Below are positions 1-8,080 of a DNA stretch of 64,000 nt, piece after piece. The number at the start of each line of letters is the position of its first letter. The first letter of the stretch is position 1. The notes under the pieces are model-generated. The model was given only the letters and a program-made list of their open reading frames with translations, made no database searches and was not told the DNA's origin. Source of the stretch: Bacteroidota bacterium (GTDB taxonomy: Bacteria > Bacteroidota > Ignavibacteria > Ignavibacteriales > Melioribacteraceae); the NCBI GenBank assembly GCA_023381535.1, contig JAMCSN010000240.1, positions 1 to 64,000 of the forward strand, in the 5' to 3' direction. Both the position numbers and the translations under genes were made by a program.

Positions 1-4
1 AGAA

Positions 5-949
5 CTAAAAGGCATCGTTATAACGGATATTTATTTGCGGAGAAAAGCGAGTGAATCCATTTTCAACTTGTGGAATCTGAGCTCCGGTTACTTCAGTACC
101 GGTATTTTTTGTATCTGTGCCGGTATAATAGTGTAATGTAAACGTACTACCGTCAAATCCTTTTATAATATTCTCCGGTAGTTTAAGTACTAAACCGCCC
201 CAGTAATTCATGTACTGGTTAACGCTTGCTGCGCTTACTCCAGGTGAAATTCCTGCATAGACTGTTGCCCAATCGTATTTACCAAAATATTGGATGCCCG
301 GACGCGCGCTGGACATATCCATTGATGATTCGCCTTTTCCGTTTGAGGATTTCAAAAGGAAAATTTCTCCTTTGAGATTTGGCAATTGTGGTAAGCGGTT
401 TGGATATGAAGCAAACTCCATTGGAGATATGTTACCAACCTGAAAGTTTAAGTAAGGTGTATTAAGAAGATTCGTAAAGTTGAAATAGAACCAATTGAAC
501 TTAAATGCGCTCTTTGAATACTCTAATTCGGAGAAGAACGATATATCCTTATAAATTGAACCGGCAACAAATGCTTGTAACCAAACAGCATTTCCTATTG
601 TCAGTTTTGTTGTTTTCTCTGAGCCTGCATCTTGCTGAAATGATTTTGTATCTAGTTCGATTGGTGTCATATTTAATCTGAAACCAAATATATTGGATAC
701 TTCATCTAACAAAACACCGCCTGCTTCAATCGGATAGGCTTCTTTGTAGTCTTTTTTATATGTATTCATTAGCTGGTATCCATTTTTCAAATATTCTTCC
801 CCAAAAGAATTTAAGCGTGGGAACACTGTATGGCAAGAATTGCATGAAAGACCGGTTTTTCTTGCCCATTGGCTTGTCCCGAAAATCGTAGTTGACATGC
901 TACAAATTGCCAACACAGTTAAAACCGTAATTAGAAAAGACTTCTTCAT
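5..949 (-). CDS. Outer-membrane-type monohaem cytochrome c protein
   Basis: The 314-aa protein begins with a signal peptide (residues 1-24) and has a single CXXCH haem-binding motif, CNSCH, at residues 36-40. The remainder alternates short aromatic-rich beta segments with loops and ends in Phe, as outer-membrane barrels often do. This suggests a porin-like barrel carrying one haem near its periplasmic N-terminus. Such proteins in Ignavibacteria and relatives are poorly characterised, and a role in extracellular or respiratory electron transfer is inference. The start at 947-949 gives a good signal peptide. The gene diverges from the two-component system at 1140, with 190 bp between them that could hold promoters for both. 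The stop lies five bases from the window edge, so the downstream neighbour is unknown. Confidence 0.75.
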   Translation of the reverse strand: MKKSFLITVLTVLAICSMSTTIFGTSQWARKTGLSCNSCHTVFPRLNSFGEEYLKNGYQLMNTYKKDYKEAYPIEAGGVLLDEVSNIFGFRLNMTPIELDTKSFQQDAGSEKTTKLTIGNAVWLQAFVAGSIYKDISFFSELEYSKSAFKFNWFYFNFTNLLNTPYLNFQVGNISPMEFASYPNRLPQLPNLKGEIFLLKSSNGKGESSMDMSSARPGIQYFGKYDWATVYAGISPGVSAASVNQYMNYWGGLVLKLPENIIKGFDGSTFTLHYYTGTDTKNTGTEVTGAQIPQVENGFTRFSPQINIRYNDAF

Positions 950-1139
950 TTGTAACCTCTAAATGTTGATGATTAATAAATTGTCAATATTAGCTAAACA
1001 AAACCGGATAAACTGGTTTTTTGTTCGCTTAAAATATGGAGTTGTTTAATTTTTACATAGAAAACAATGATGAAAAATTTTTCATAATTCTTCCGAGTCT
1101 TTTATTATTACCTTTACAACACATAAACTTATATCATAA

Positions 1140-1808
1140 ATGAAAATTTTAATTGCTGAAGACGAAAAACCAATTGCAAATTCCTTAAAGAAGAATTTAG
1201 ATTCTTACGGATTTGAAGCGGCTATTGTTAATCATGGTGAAGCTGTGTTGGATGAGCTTCAGAAAAGGCATTACGACTTGCTTCTGCTGGATTGGCGTAT
1301 GCCTAAGAAAAATGGGTATCAAGTTTGTGTTGAACTTAGGAAAAGCGGTAATCTAATTCCTATTATTCTTCTGACAGCGCTTAATGACGTATCTAATAAA
1401 GTGGACGCGCTTAAAGCCGGTGCTGATGATTACATTACGAAACCATTTTCTATTGAAGAAGTAAAAGCAAGAATCGATGCTTTACTTCGAAGAATTCAGT
1501 TGGCAGACTCAAAAGTCAATTGTGGAATATTCTCTCTTAATTTAGTTACACATACTCTTGAAGTGGAATCTGCTTCTATCAAACTTTCTGAAAAAGAATT
1601 TGAACTACTCAACTTCTTAACTGCAAACCAAGGTTTGGTTATTAGTAAAGAAACTTTGCATGAAAAGGTTTGGGGATTAAATTTCTCTCCCTCAACCAAT
1701 TTTGTTGAAGTCACTGTAAAAAATCTACGAAAAAAAATTGAAGAATTAACCGATAAGAAATGTATAAAAACTATTTACGGAGAAGGGTATGTATTTTTCG
1801 GAGAATAA
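1140..1808 (+). CDS. OmpR/PhoB-family response regulator
   Basis: The 222-aa protein has a receiver domain (residues 1-118) with the acidic pocket at E7-D8-E9, phospho-acceptor D51 in LLLLDWRMP, T79 and invariant K101 in YITKPFS. A winged-helix DNA-binding domain follows (about 127-220), ending in the usual YGEGYVF strand. It would be phosphorylated by the kinase encoded three bases downstream and then bind DNA as a dimer. Nothing in the sequence identifies the stimulus. The divergent cytochrome gene is a possible target, which is inference from position only. Confidence 0.92.
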   Translation: MKILIAEDEKPIANSLKKNLDSYGFEAAIVNHGEAVLDELQKRHYDLLLLDWRMPKKNGYQVCVELRKSGNLIPIILLTALNDVSNKVDALKAGADDYITKPFSIEEVKARIDALLRRIQLADSKVNCGIFSLNLVTHTLEVESASIKLSEKEFELLNFLTANQGLVISKETLHEKVWGLNFSPSTNFVEVTVKNLRKKIEELTDKKCIKTIYGEGYVFFGE

Positions 1809-1811
1809 CTT

Positions 1812-3209
1812 ATGAAACTTCCATTTACTAAAACAATCCGAAGAAACGCTGTTTTAATTGCTACGGCATTTTTTACTTTTCTATTAGTCTTTAACATCCT
1901 TCTTTATTTTCTAATAACTTATCAACTTACCTCAGTACTTGATTCAAAAATTCGGCACGAAATAGAACATATATGGTCTTCATTCGAAATAAAAAATAAC
2001 TCACTGCACATTATTCGTCCAAGCGAGTTCGAGGAATCTGATTTAGTAGAGTTGAATGACAATCCATTTTTCCTCCAGATATATTCTGTTGCCGGTCAAA
2101 TGTATTTGCAAAGTGAAAACATAAGATACTTTGATAAAATTCCTCTATCATATCCCGAGTTTAGCTCTGTTGAATATTTTGAAAACACGCAAACGACAAA
2201 TGAACTTGTTAGAGCAGGATATAGGAAACTGTTCAATAAAGATAAACTGCTGATTGGTTATATGCAGTTGTCTGCACGTAGATTACGTCTTGTATCGGCG
2301 TTGGAAAACATTTTTTATTATAACCTACTTTTGATGCCTCTTATTTTTATGATCATAGTAATTGTAAGTGTTTACATTTCGAAAAAGACAGTAAAGCCGA
2401 TCAATTCTATAATTAAAACTGCAAATCGTATCTCCGCCATAAATTTAAAAGAACGCTTGGAATTTGATTCTGACCCGGAAGACGAAATGAGTAAGCTCAA
2501 ATCTACTCTCAATAATTTATTCGAACGTTTAGAAAATCAAATCCATCAGATATCGGCATTCTCCGATAATGCTTCCCACCAATTAATGACACCATTAACC
2601 GCCATCAATGCGGAACTCGATTATGCAATTAAAAAAGATATTTCTGATGAAGAGTTGAAACAATCTCTTATAATTGCCCGGGAACAGAGCGAGCGGCTTG
2701 TCGCTATAATAAAATCCTTATTGATTATGGCAAGGGCTGGCAAAGATAATTATAACAACAATTATGTTTTTTTATTGGATTCTTTGATAGATAAATTCAT
2801 TAGACCATTATTCTCCAATTACAATCTTCAATTTCTTATTCAAAAGGATATTTACATCCGGGGCAGAGAAGAAAACTTTACTATCGTTCTACAAAATTTA
2901 ATTGACAATGCAATAAAATATTCCGACCACAATTCCATTGTTACCGTTGCCTCAATTCAGAATGGGAATAAAACCGAAATTATTATTTCAGATAATGGAA
3001 TTGGAATTCCTGATGACGAAAAGAGTAAAGTTTTTGAACGGTTTTACAGAAGCAAACAAACAGAAAAGTTGGGCATTACGGGTTACGGTCTAGGTCTTTG
3101 TCTTGTTAAATCTATCATTCTATCGATGAACGGAACTATTGATATTTTTGACAATATCCCTTCAGGGACTAAAATAAAAATAATTTTGCCCGCTTTGGCA
3201 ATTGAATAA
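1812..3209 (+). CDS. HAMP-containing sensor histidine kinase
   Basis: The 465-aa protein has an N-terminal membrane helix (about 12-35), a periplasmic sensor region of roughly 130 residues and a second membrane helix (about 170-190). A HAMP linker, a dimerisation/phosphotransfer domain with H256 in NASHQLMTPLTA, and an HATPase_c domain follow, with the N box DNAIKYS (about 365), G1 box DNGIGIP (about 394) and G2 box GYGLGL. It pairs with the regulator ending three bases upstream. The architecture matches the CusS/QseC class. The stop codon lies inside a 31-nt sequence that is a perfect inverted copy of an internal stretch of this gene (2723-2753). The C-terminus ILPALAIE is normal for the family, so the gene looks complete. 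Confidence 0.92.
   Translation: MKLPFTKTIRRNAVLIATAFFTFLLVFNILLYFLITYQLTSVLDSKIRHEIEHIWSSFEIKNNSLHIIRPSEFEESDLVELNDNPFFLQIYSVAGQMYLQSENIRYFDKIPLSYPEFSSVEYFENTQTTNELVRAGYRKLFNKDKLLIGYMQLSARRLRLVSALENIFYYNLLLMPLIFMIIVIVSVYISKKTVKPINSIIKTANRISAINLKERLEFDSDPEDEMSKLKSTLNNLFERLENQIHQISAFSDNASHQLMTPLTAINAELDYAIKKDISDEELKQSLIIAREQSERLVAIIKSLLIMARAGKDNYNNNYVFLLDSLIDKFIRPLFSNYNLQFLIQKDIYIRGREENFTIVLQNLIDNAIKYSDHNSIVTVASIQNGNKTEIIISDNGIGIPDDEKSKVFERFYRSKQTEKLGITGYGLGLCLVKSIILSMNGTIDIFDNIPSGTKIKIILPALAIE
2723..2753 (+). repeat. 31-bp inverted duplication, copy 1 (inside kinase gene)
   Basis: GATTATGGCAAGGGCTGGCA and the following 11 bases are the exact reverse complement of 3206-3236. This copy encodes part of LLIMARAGKDNY in the kinase, so it is presumably the original. 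Confidence 0.9.
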
Positions 3210-3236
3210 TTATCTTTGCCAGCCCTTGCCATAATC
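3206..3236 (-). repeat. 31-bp inverted duplication, copy 2 (kinase stop / island edge)
   Basis: This is a perfect 31-nt reverse-complement copy of 2723-2753. It begins one base before the kinase stop codon and runs into the non-coding edge of the accessory region. It marks where chromosome-like sequence gives way to the island, and may come from template switching during insertion (inference). Confidence 0.88.
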
Positions 3237-3340
3237 CAGATTGTGATTTTTTCATGCATATCCGCAATCCGCCGTGAGTATGTTCTCTTTTTCTTTCCCA
3301 CCAAATTTCTTCCCCTTCACCATTCATTTTCAAAACAAAC

Positions 3341-3585
3341 TCACCCCACCGATACATAATCATCAGCTTTTTCAAAACTTGTCGTTGAAGCGCCATTATT
3401 CGTAATTGTGCAGCCTTTACGATTTGGATTAGAACCTTGCCGGAAAGGGAATAGCACACAATCTTTATTCGCACATTCACGGACTTGTTTCTTTTCATAT
3501 CCGGAACATTCCAAACAACCTGCCTAGACTCGACACCTAGTCGAGGCTGGTGTTTCTTAATTGCTTTCAGAGGTGTTAGTTTCAT
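3341..3585 (-). pseudogene. Small Cys-rich (zinc-finger-like) protein gene broken by a 32-nt palindromic insertion
   Basis: From ATG 3583-3585, preceded by GGAG, the frame reads MKLTPLKAIKKH. It then enters a palindromic repeat (3518-3549) that shifts the frame. Past the repeat another frame continues with CLECSGYEKKQVRECANKDC and then VLFPFRQGSNPNRKG, and stops at 3341-3343. Removing exactly 32 nt leaves 213 nt, which is 71 codons and a 70-aa product. The restored protein resembles the short phage/plasmid proteins with a KCLxCSG...RECxxxDCxLYPFRxGxNP pattern, which carry paired Cys. I infer a zinc-binding accessory protein of the mobile element that is now inactivated. Neighbours are the iteron-like array and the primase. 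Confidence 0.72.
3518..3549. repeat. Palindromic repeat family B, copy 1 (gene-disrupting)
   Basis: A 32-nt insertion with stem CTCGAC/GTCGAG-type arms (core GCCTAGACTCGACACCTAGT). It is nearly identical to part of the intergenic copy at 49764-49829. Because 32 is not a multiple of three, it breaks the host gene. Confidence 0.8.
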
Positions 3586-3637
3586 TTTCAACTCCAATAA
3601 ATTTATTCTAATGTGACCTTTTCGAAAATTTCAAACT

Positions 3638-3825
3638 GTCCAAATGGACACTTTCTAGATAGTAAAACGTCCAAAAATCATTTTTCTTCACAGTTTTTAT
3701 CCAAAACGTCCATCAATCTGTCCAAGAATACTACGAAAACAAGCTGAATTCACAATTATGGACACTTGGACGTTTTGAAATAGGAATTCTTGCCCGATAT
3801 AGAAATCAAAGTGTCCAAACGTCCA
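3638..3825. other. GTCCA iteron-like array, candidate replication origin of the island
   Basis: The pentamer GTCCA or its complement TGGAC occurs nine times in 188 bp: GTCCA at 3638, 3669, 3708, 3720, 3813 and 3821; TGGAC at 3645, 3759 and 3767. Several copies share the longer form AACGTCCAA. Fewer than one copy is expected by chance. The array abuts the 3' end of the primase/helicase gene, as origin iterons do in P4-like phages and plasmids. Origin function is inference. Confidence 0.6.
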
Positions 3826-3831
3826 ACCTCA

Positions 3832-6252
3832 TTAAAATAATGTTGGTTCTAACTCTGCCTGTTCATTATCGGCGTTAGAATCGGTTGTTTTTCCATTCCT
3901 GAATTTGATTAACCGATCAATTCCGGATTTCCTTTCGCTCACACCAATTCCTTTTATCCTTGCTACTTCTTTCATCCACCGGGTAAATTTGGTTAACTTC
4001 AGTTCGGAGAATTCTTCATAATTTTTCTTGAAGTCCTCGAGCAAATCTTTTTTGTTATGTTCAACATTCATTCCTAGTGTTTCAAAATATTCCGAGAACT
4101 CTTCACAAGTCGAATCAATCATCTTTTTCTTTTCTAAGTTTATATGTGAGCACTGTATCAATCCTTTACTCAAATAAAGCTGTAGGCAGCCGATCATGTA
4201 ATTGAGAAATGAATTCCATTCTTCATTACTCCATTCATCAAAAAATCTATGACCGAATTCATCAATCGGTCGATGAACTTTATTGTAGTGGTCCGAGAAC
4301 TCAACAACAAATTGTCTGTCCAAAGTTGAGTCGTCGGATCCTTCAATCGTGTAGTTTGTTGAAATGATAATCTTGGGCGATTGATGAAACGGAATGATTA
4401 TTTCATTCTGGTTTTTCTTTTCAACAGTGATATCATCTGTAATGATTGAGAACAGTTTATCGAAATTAAATTTCTTAGTTACATCATTGAATTCTATGAT
4501 TGCGGTATCGAGAGTAACAGATTGAAAGCTGAAACTCTTCGAGAAATTAAAATTTCTTCCATCTAAACGAATTGTCTTTCTAAGTTTTCCAATCGCTTGA
4601 GCAACTAAACCTTTGCCGCTTCTACCATAAGCGCCGTCACTCAATTTCTCATCAAGAAAAATTACAGCTTTGGCATTTGTTGAATCTTTATAGTTATGCA
4701 GTAAATATCCGATCGCACTCCGCAGAGATAAAATTCTTTGCTCATCATTCTTGCAAATGTTTTTGGTAAATCTTTCAAACTCCGATTCCTTCTTATCGAG
4801 AATCAATCGTTTATTGATTACTTGTTTATCCCAAATGAAACCTTCCAGTTCTTCATACCTTTTTACAAAAACTTTGTCGGCAGTCATTTCCACAAAACAA
4901 TTTGAGAAAAAAAGAAATCCTATCTCTTTTGTATCGCGCAAAAATTCGAGTTCTCTAGTTTCCAAAAATTCAAGGAATGTCTGAACGAAATGCTGCGGAG
5001 CTCCTTTGATAACAGCATCAATTACTTTTATTCGTGGTGTTTCCTGAAAGTGATCTTCATCTAATCGTTTTAGATAATCTATCACGAAATCCTTGATGTT
5101 GAATATCTCTACTTCACGAACAATGTTCTTACTCACCTTGAGAAGAATATAACCGCGTTCTAATTGCAGTTTGCAGAAACCATTTTCCTCAAGAAATCTT
5201 TTGAAGTTCTGTTTTGATATTTTCGTTTTATCATTCTCGATATACCAGAATTTCACAAACGGTTTCTGCCAACCAAACTTTTCTGCAATATGATAAATTG
5301 TTCCAAGAGTTATCTTCCCGTCATAGTCTTTCTGCAATGAATCGAACTTTTTGTTTATCTCAAATTCCGAATCATGATAATGCTGATTACCAAGACTCAA
5401 CTTCAAAAAATATTTTCTTCCTTCTTCACCAATCGTTACTAAACCGAATCCGATTCGATACCATTCTTCATAACAATTAATAGGCAGATTGTTCTCCAAA
5501 AAATCAATTGCGCTTTCTAACTTCTCTTTATCAAAACTTGTTGGTTCAAAAGTTTGCTTGCCAACCTGGAGAATTTCTTTTTCTCTTTGCGTATTACAAA
5601 ATTCATCCAAACACTCAAGCAAAACATCAGCATCAATTTCAGTAGGCGGTTCTTTTGGTTCATCATATAAAAACGAGTATCGATTCCCGCTTTTATGTTT
5701 TGAATAGGGAAGCACTGTTTGAGATTGACTCCATCGCAGTTCAATATGATCACATAATCCATCCCGCCTCGGCTCGCCACCTGCTTCGCCTTGCTCGCCT
5801 CGCTTCGCGGGCGAAGCGGGCGTTAAGCGAGGCGAGTCGGCGAGACGGGCATCTTTCAGATACAACCGGTAAACACTTTTTGGACCATTCAATCTTTGAT
5901 GTAAAATTTCATTTTCTCTAACCTTCAGCCAGATATGATAACCAATACCGCTTCCACTCTTCACAGTCCATAAATATTTTTCGCCTAATCCTAGTCGTTT
6001 ACAAATCATCTCGACAATAGTAAAATCAGTAACCTTATCGAAGTCAATATTTCTCAAATCATTTATTCCACAAATTCCGCCAACACCGGTTACACTTCCA
6101 TTCCATCCAAGATTAATAACATCATTTTCAGTTTGTTCAATCAATTGCCAATTCTCCCAAGGAATAGTTGGCCGCTTACCTTCAATCGGAAGTACATTAA
6201 ATCCGAAAACATTTCTATATACTTTTGCGAGCTCAATGAATTGCATTATCAT
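3832..6252 (-). CDS. P4-like primase-polymerase/SF3-type helicase of the mobile element
   Basis: This 806-aa protein has a prim-pol-like N-terminal region (about 1-230). A PriCT-like segment follows (about 265-320, INCYEEWYRIGFGLV), then a P-loop helicase domain with Walker A GRSGKG near residue 545, a Walker B-like AIIEFNDV and a sensor-type segment PKIIISTNYT. It should prime and unwind DNA for autonomous replication of the element. The ATG overlaps the integrase stop (ATGA), so the two are translationally coupled. Residues about 134-163 are a 30-residue Ala/Pro/Arg-rich stretch encoded by palindromic repeat DNA (5764-5853). This interrupts the flow of the N-terminal domain, joining VYRLYLKD to GLCDHIELRW, without shifting the frame. 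An older plasmid origin for the element is possible. Confidence 0.8.
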   Translation of the reverse strand: MIMQFIELAKVYRNVFGFNVLPIEGKRPTIPWENWQLIEQTENDVINLGWNGSVTGVGGICGINDLRNIDFDKVTDFTIVEMICKRLGLGEKYLWTVKSGSGIGYHIWLKVRENEILHQRLNGPKSVYRLYLKDARLADSPRLTPASPAKRGEQGEAGGEPRRDGLCDHIELRWSQSQTVLPYSKHKSGNRYSFLYDEPKEPPTEIDADVLLECLDEFCNTQREKEILQVGKQTFEPTSFDKEKLESAIDFLENNLPINCYEEWYRIGFGLVTIGEEGRKYFLKLSLGNQHYHDSEFEINKKFDSLQKDYDGKITLGTIYHIAEKFGWQKPFVKFWYIENDKTKISKQNFKRFLEENGFCKLQLERGYILLKVSKNIVREVEIFNIKDFVIDYLKRLDEDHFQETPRIKVIDAVIKGAPQHFVQTFLEFLETRELEFLRDTKEIGFLFFSNCFVEMTADKVFVKRYEELEGFIWDKQVINKRLILDKKESEFERFTKNICKNDEQRILSLRSAIGYLLHNYKDSTNAKAVIFLDEKLSDGAYGRSGKGLVAQAIGKLRKTIRLDGRNFNFSKSFSFQSVTLDTAIIEFNDVTKKFNFDKLFSIITDDITVEKKNQNEIIIPFHQSPKIIISTNYTIEGSDDSTLDRQFVVEFSDHYNKVHRPIDEFGHRFFDEWSNEEWNSFLNYMIGCLQLYLSKGLIQCSHINLEKKKMIDSTCEEFSEYFETLGMNVEHNKKDLLEDFKKNYEEFSELKLTKFTRWMKEVARIKGIGVSERKSGIDRLIKFRNGKTTDSNADNEQAELEPTLF
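5764..5853. repeat. Palindromic repeat family B, compound copy inside primase gene
   Basis: This 90-nt GC-rich block is built from GCGAGGCGAG and GCTTCGC-type inverted units and is flanked on each side by ATC (GAT in the gene). It contrasts sharply with the AT-rich surroundings. It equals exactly 30 codons and leaves the primase frame open. Confidence 0.78.
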
Positions 6253-7337
6253 TTCTCCCTAGAATTTATTCTGAAGATCTTCACATCATTATTTGCATTT
6301 TCTTTTTCTTCGTATTTCGAACTTCGTACATCGAACTTTGAGATCGCTTCTCTCAAAGAATCCATATTCAAATGCGAATAAATCTCCGTTGTCGATACTG
6401 AAGAATGTCCAAGTAGTTCTTTTATTGTATAAAGCGGCACACCTTTCTGTGCAAGATTCGATGCGAAAGAATGTCTAAGAGAATGAAAATGAATTGCCTT
6501 GTCTAAACCGGCAGCAATACAAGCTTTCTTAAATCTTCGAGAAAAATAATTTCCCGTAAACTTTGTTCCATCCTCTTTACAAAACACGAAGTTCTGAGCG
6601 GGGACGATTGTATTAATTGACATAATATTATTTTTCTTTTCATTCTGCATTCTCAATTCTACATTCTCAATTGCTTTTTCAGCTTCTTCACTAATCGGAA
6701 TATATCTTTGATTTCTTCCTTTTGTAGTGAAACTCTCATCACCAACGGTAATAATTCGATTCTTTAAATCAACATTCTTCCATCTTAGATTCACAATCTC
6801 ATCCAATCTCATACCTGTGTAGAATGCAAACACCACAACATCTCTCACAATCTCATTTTTAATCTGTTTACTAATAGCTGAAAGTTGATCACTGTTAATA
6901 AACACTGGCGCCAGCTTTTGTCTTTTCGGAAGTTTCACCTTTGAGAAATAATTTTCTTTTACATATCCCCAATCATTTGCTTTATTAAACGCTGCTTTCA
7001 GATTACGGTAATAAACTATATAGCCCCCGCCTCGACTCACAGTATGCGAGACGGATTTGACTTTTTGCTGAAGTGCATTAGTAAAATTTTCAATATCCTT
7101 TTGTTGTAAGGATTGAATCGTACGTTGCTCACCGAAAAAATTAATTAGATGATTAAAGGCCAATCGAACGGAAATCAAATAGGACTTTGATTTACTGTGT
7201 TGAACATAATTCAAATATTCATCTCTAAACACCCGCAGCGTTACAACCTCTTTAGTTTCATTTCCGGGTATTATTGAAAAGAGCATTTTCAGCTTTTCCA
7301 AATCATTCGAAGAAATATTTTTCAGAAACTCTTCCAT
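6249..7337 (-). CDS. Tyrosine-type site-specific integrase
   Basis: The 362-aa protein has a SAM-like core-binding domain (about 30-130) and a C-terminal catalytic domain. Catalytic residues are visible: R177 in TGMRLDE, H285 and R288 in HSLRHS, H311 in LLGHSS and nucleophile Y320 in EIYSHL. It would integrate and excise the island. It sits between the excisionase-like gene and the primase on the same strand and overlaps the primase start by four bases. Residues about 98-105 (HTVSRGGG) coincide with a family B repeat. Residues about 223-235 and 335-345 are encoded by low-complexity units, so repeats have grown into this gene too. It is not an integron IntI, as the extra IntI domain is not seen. 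Confidence 0.9.
   Translation of the reverse strand: MEEFLKNISSNDLEKLKMLFSIIPGNETKEVVTLRVFRDEYLNYVQHSKSKSYLISVRLAFNHLINFFGEQRTIQSLQQKDIENFTNALQQKVKSVSHTVSRGGGYIVYYRNLKAAFNKANDWGYVKENYFSKVKLPKRQKLAPVFINSDQLSAISKQIKNEIVRDVVVFAFYTGMRLDEIVNLRWKNVDLKNRIITVGDESFTTKGRNQRYIPISEEAEKAIENVELRMQNEKKNNIMSINTIVPAQNFVFCKEDGTKFTGNYFSRRFKKACIAAGLDKAIHFHSLRHSFASNLAQKGVPLYTIKELLGHSSVSTTEIYSHLNMDSLREAISKFDVRSSKYEEKENANNDVKIFRINSREK
7026..7054. repeat. Palindromic repeat family B, short copy inside integrase gene
   Basis: CCCGCCTCGACTC with a partner GCGAGACGG forms a short stem. It shares the CCGCCTCGACTC core with the copy in the M15 peptidase gene. It is in frame and encodes SHTVSRGGG. Confidence 0.5.
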
Positions 7338-7449
7338 TTGATCCTCTTAATCTTGCTCTTGACCTTGATCTTAATCCGTGTTTTCATGTCCGAGTACTTA
7401 ACTGGTCTGCTTGACCATATATTTTCGGCTTATAGTGTACAGATTATGG

Positions 7450-7920
7450 CTAAAGTTTTTTTAATCTTCTGCTCTTCAACGGGAACTCAATCACAATTTC
7501 ACTTTCGATTTTTTCTTCATTCTTTCCTTCAATTATTTCATCAAATCCCATTTCAATCTGACCCGGATCCTTTTCAAATGCTTCATCTCCCTTTGGGAGA
7601 AGATTGAGGTGAGGGCTGCTTTTGAAAATCCACTCATCCAATTCATTCTTTGAGAAGAAAATAATCTTGCCTGTTGGCTTGTAATGCGGAACTATATTCT
7701 TGTAGGTCAGTTTGTAAAGATAACTTGGTGCATAACCGAGATAAGTACACGCTTCCTTAAATGTTAACGGTCTGTTATCTTTTCTTTTTAGTAAGTCTTC
7801 AATTGCGGAAAGCCTTTGCAATATAGTTTCACTGAGAGCGAGTAAGGTTTTTCTTTCTTCCTCTCCCTTTGGAAGAGGATTGAGGTGAGGGCTTCTTTTC
7901 TGTTTCATCATTAACCTCAT
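7450..7920 (-). CDS. Excisionase-like helix-turn-helix protein with repeat-encoded inserts
   Basis: The core (residues about 50-99, from LTFKEACTYLGYAPSYLYK to KNELDEWIF) is the winged-helix/HTH_17 fold of excisionases and MerR-like small regulators. It should bind island DNA and direct excision or control integrase expression. The segment before it (25-48) is a helix typical of Bacteroidota excisionase-like proteins. Two nearly identical peptides, PHLNPLPKG (11-19) and PHLNLLPKG (103-111), come from two copies of repeat family A. The true N-terminus may be at residue 4 or 5 (MMKQ), since the first repeat lies right behind it. Confidence 0.72.
   Translation of the reverse strand: MRLMMKQKRSPHLNPLPKGEEERKTLLALSETILQRLSAIEDLLKRKDNRPLTFKEACTYLGYAPSYLYKLTYKNIVPHYKPTGKIIFFSKNELDEWIFKSSPHLNLLPKGDEAFEKDPGQIEMGFDEIIEGKNEEKIESEIVIEFPLKSRRLKKL
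7584..7616. repeat. Repeat family A, copy 1
   Basis: The sequence begins CATCTCCCTTTGGGAGAAG and ends GGTGAGGGCT. The inner CTCCC/GGGAG arms form a hairpin with a TTT loop. It lies inside the excisionase-like gene, antisense to its reading direction and in frame. Confidence 0.85.
7860..7892. repeat. Repeat family A, copy 2
   Basis: The sequence begins CCTCTCCCTTTGGAAGAGG and ends GGTGAGGGCT. It lies near the 5' end of the excisionase-like gene. It differs from copy 1 at only a few positions and is also in frame. Confidence 0.85.
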
Positions 7921-7968
7921 GCATTTTTTTTACATGAGCAATTTGAAACGATGAATCCAAAAAAAGAA

Positions 7969-8080
7969 TTTATCTGACTTTATGCGACTTTATCTGAATC
8001 AACGATGTGCGATAAAAATTTCATGTCCGATTTAGAAAACTTTATCGTCTTTTATCATTTTAGATAAAGTATGATAAAGT
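7969..8080. promoter_or_regulatory. ACTTTATC/GATAAAGT direct and inverted repeats
   Basis: The octamer ACTTTATC occurs at 7987 and 8039 and its complement GATAAAGT at 8063 and 8073. Further TTTATC/GATAAA half-sites lie at 7969, 8011 and 8051. The cluster is just upstream of the excisionase-like gene and overlaps the 3' end of the next gene. Binding sites for the HTH protein or integrase arm sites are plausible; this is inference from position. Confidence 0.45.

Noticed and set aside
3169..3597. 142-aa minus-strand frame over the zinc-finger pseudogene
   Set aside because: It reads through the palindrome in the wrong frame; the Cys-rich continuation lies in another frame and gives a natural protein after removing 32 nt.
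3200..3600. Direct repeat of the tRNA-Thr 3' end at the left island edge
   Set aside because: I looked for a match to the last 20 nt of the tRNA near 3.2-3.9 kb and found none, so the exact attachment site stays unproved.
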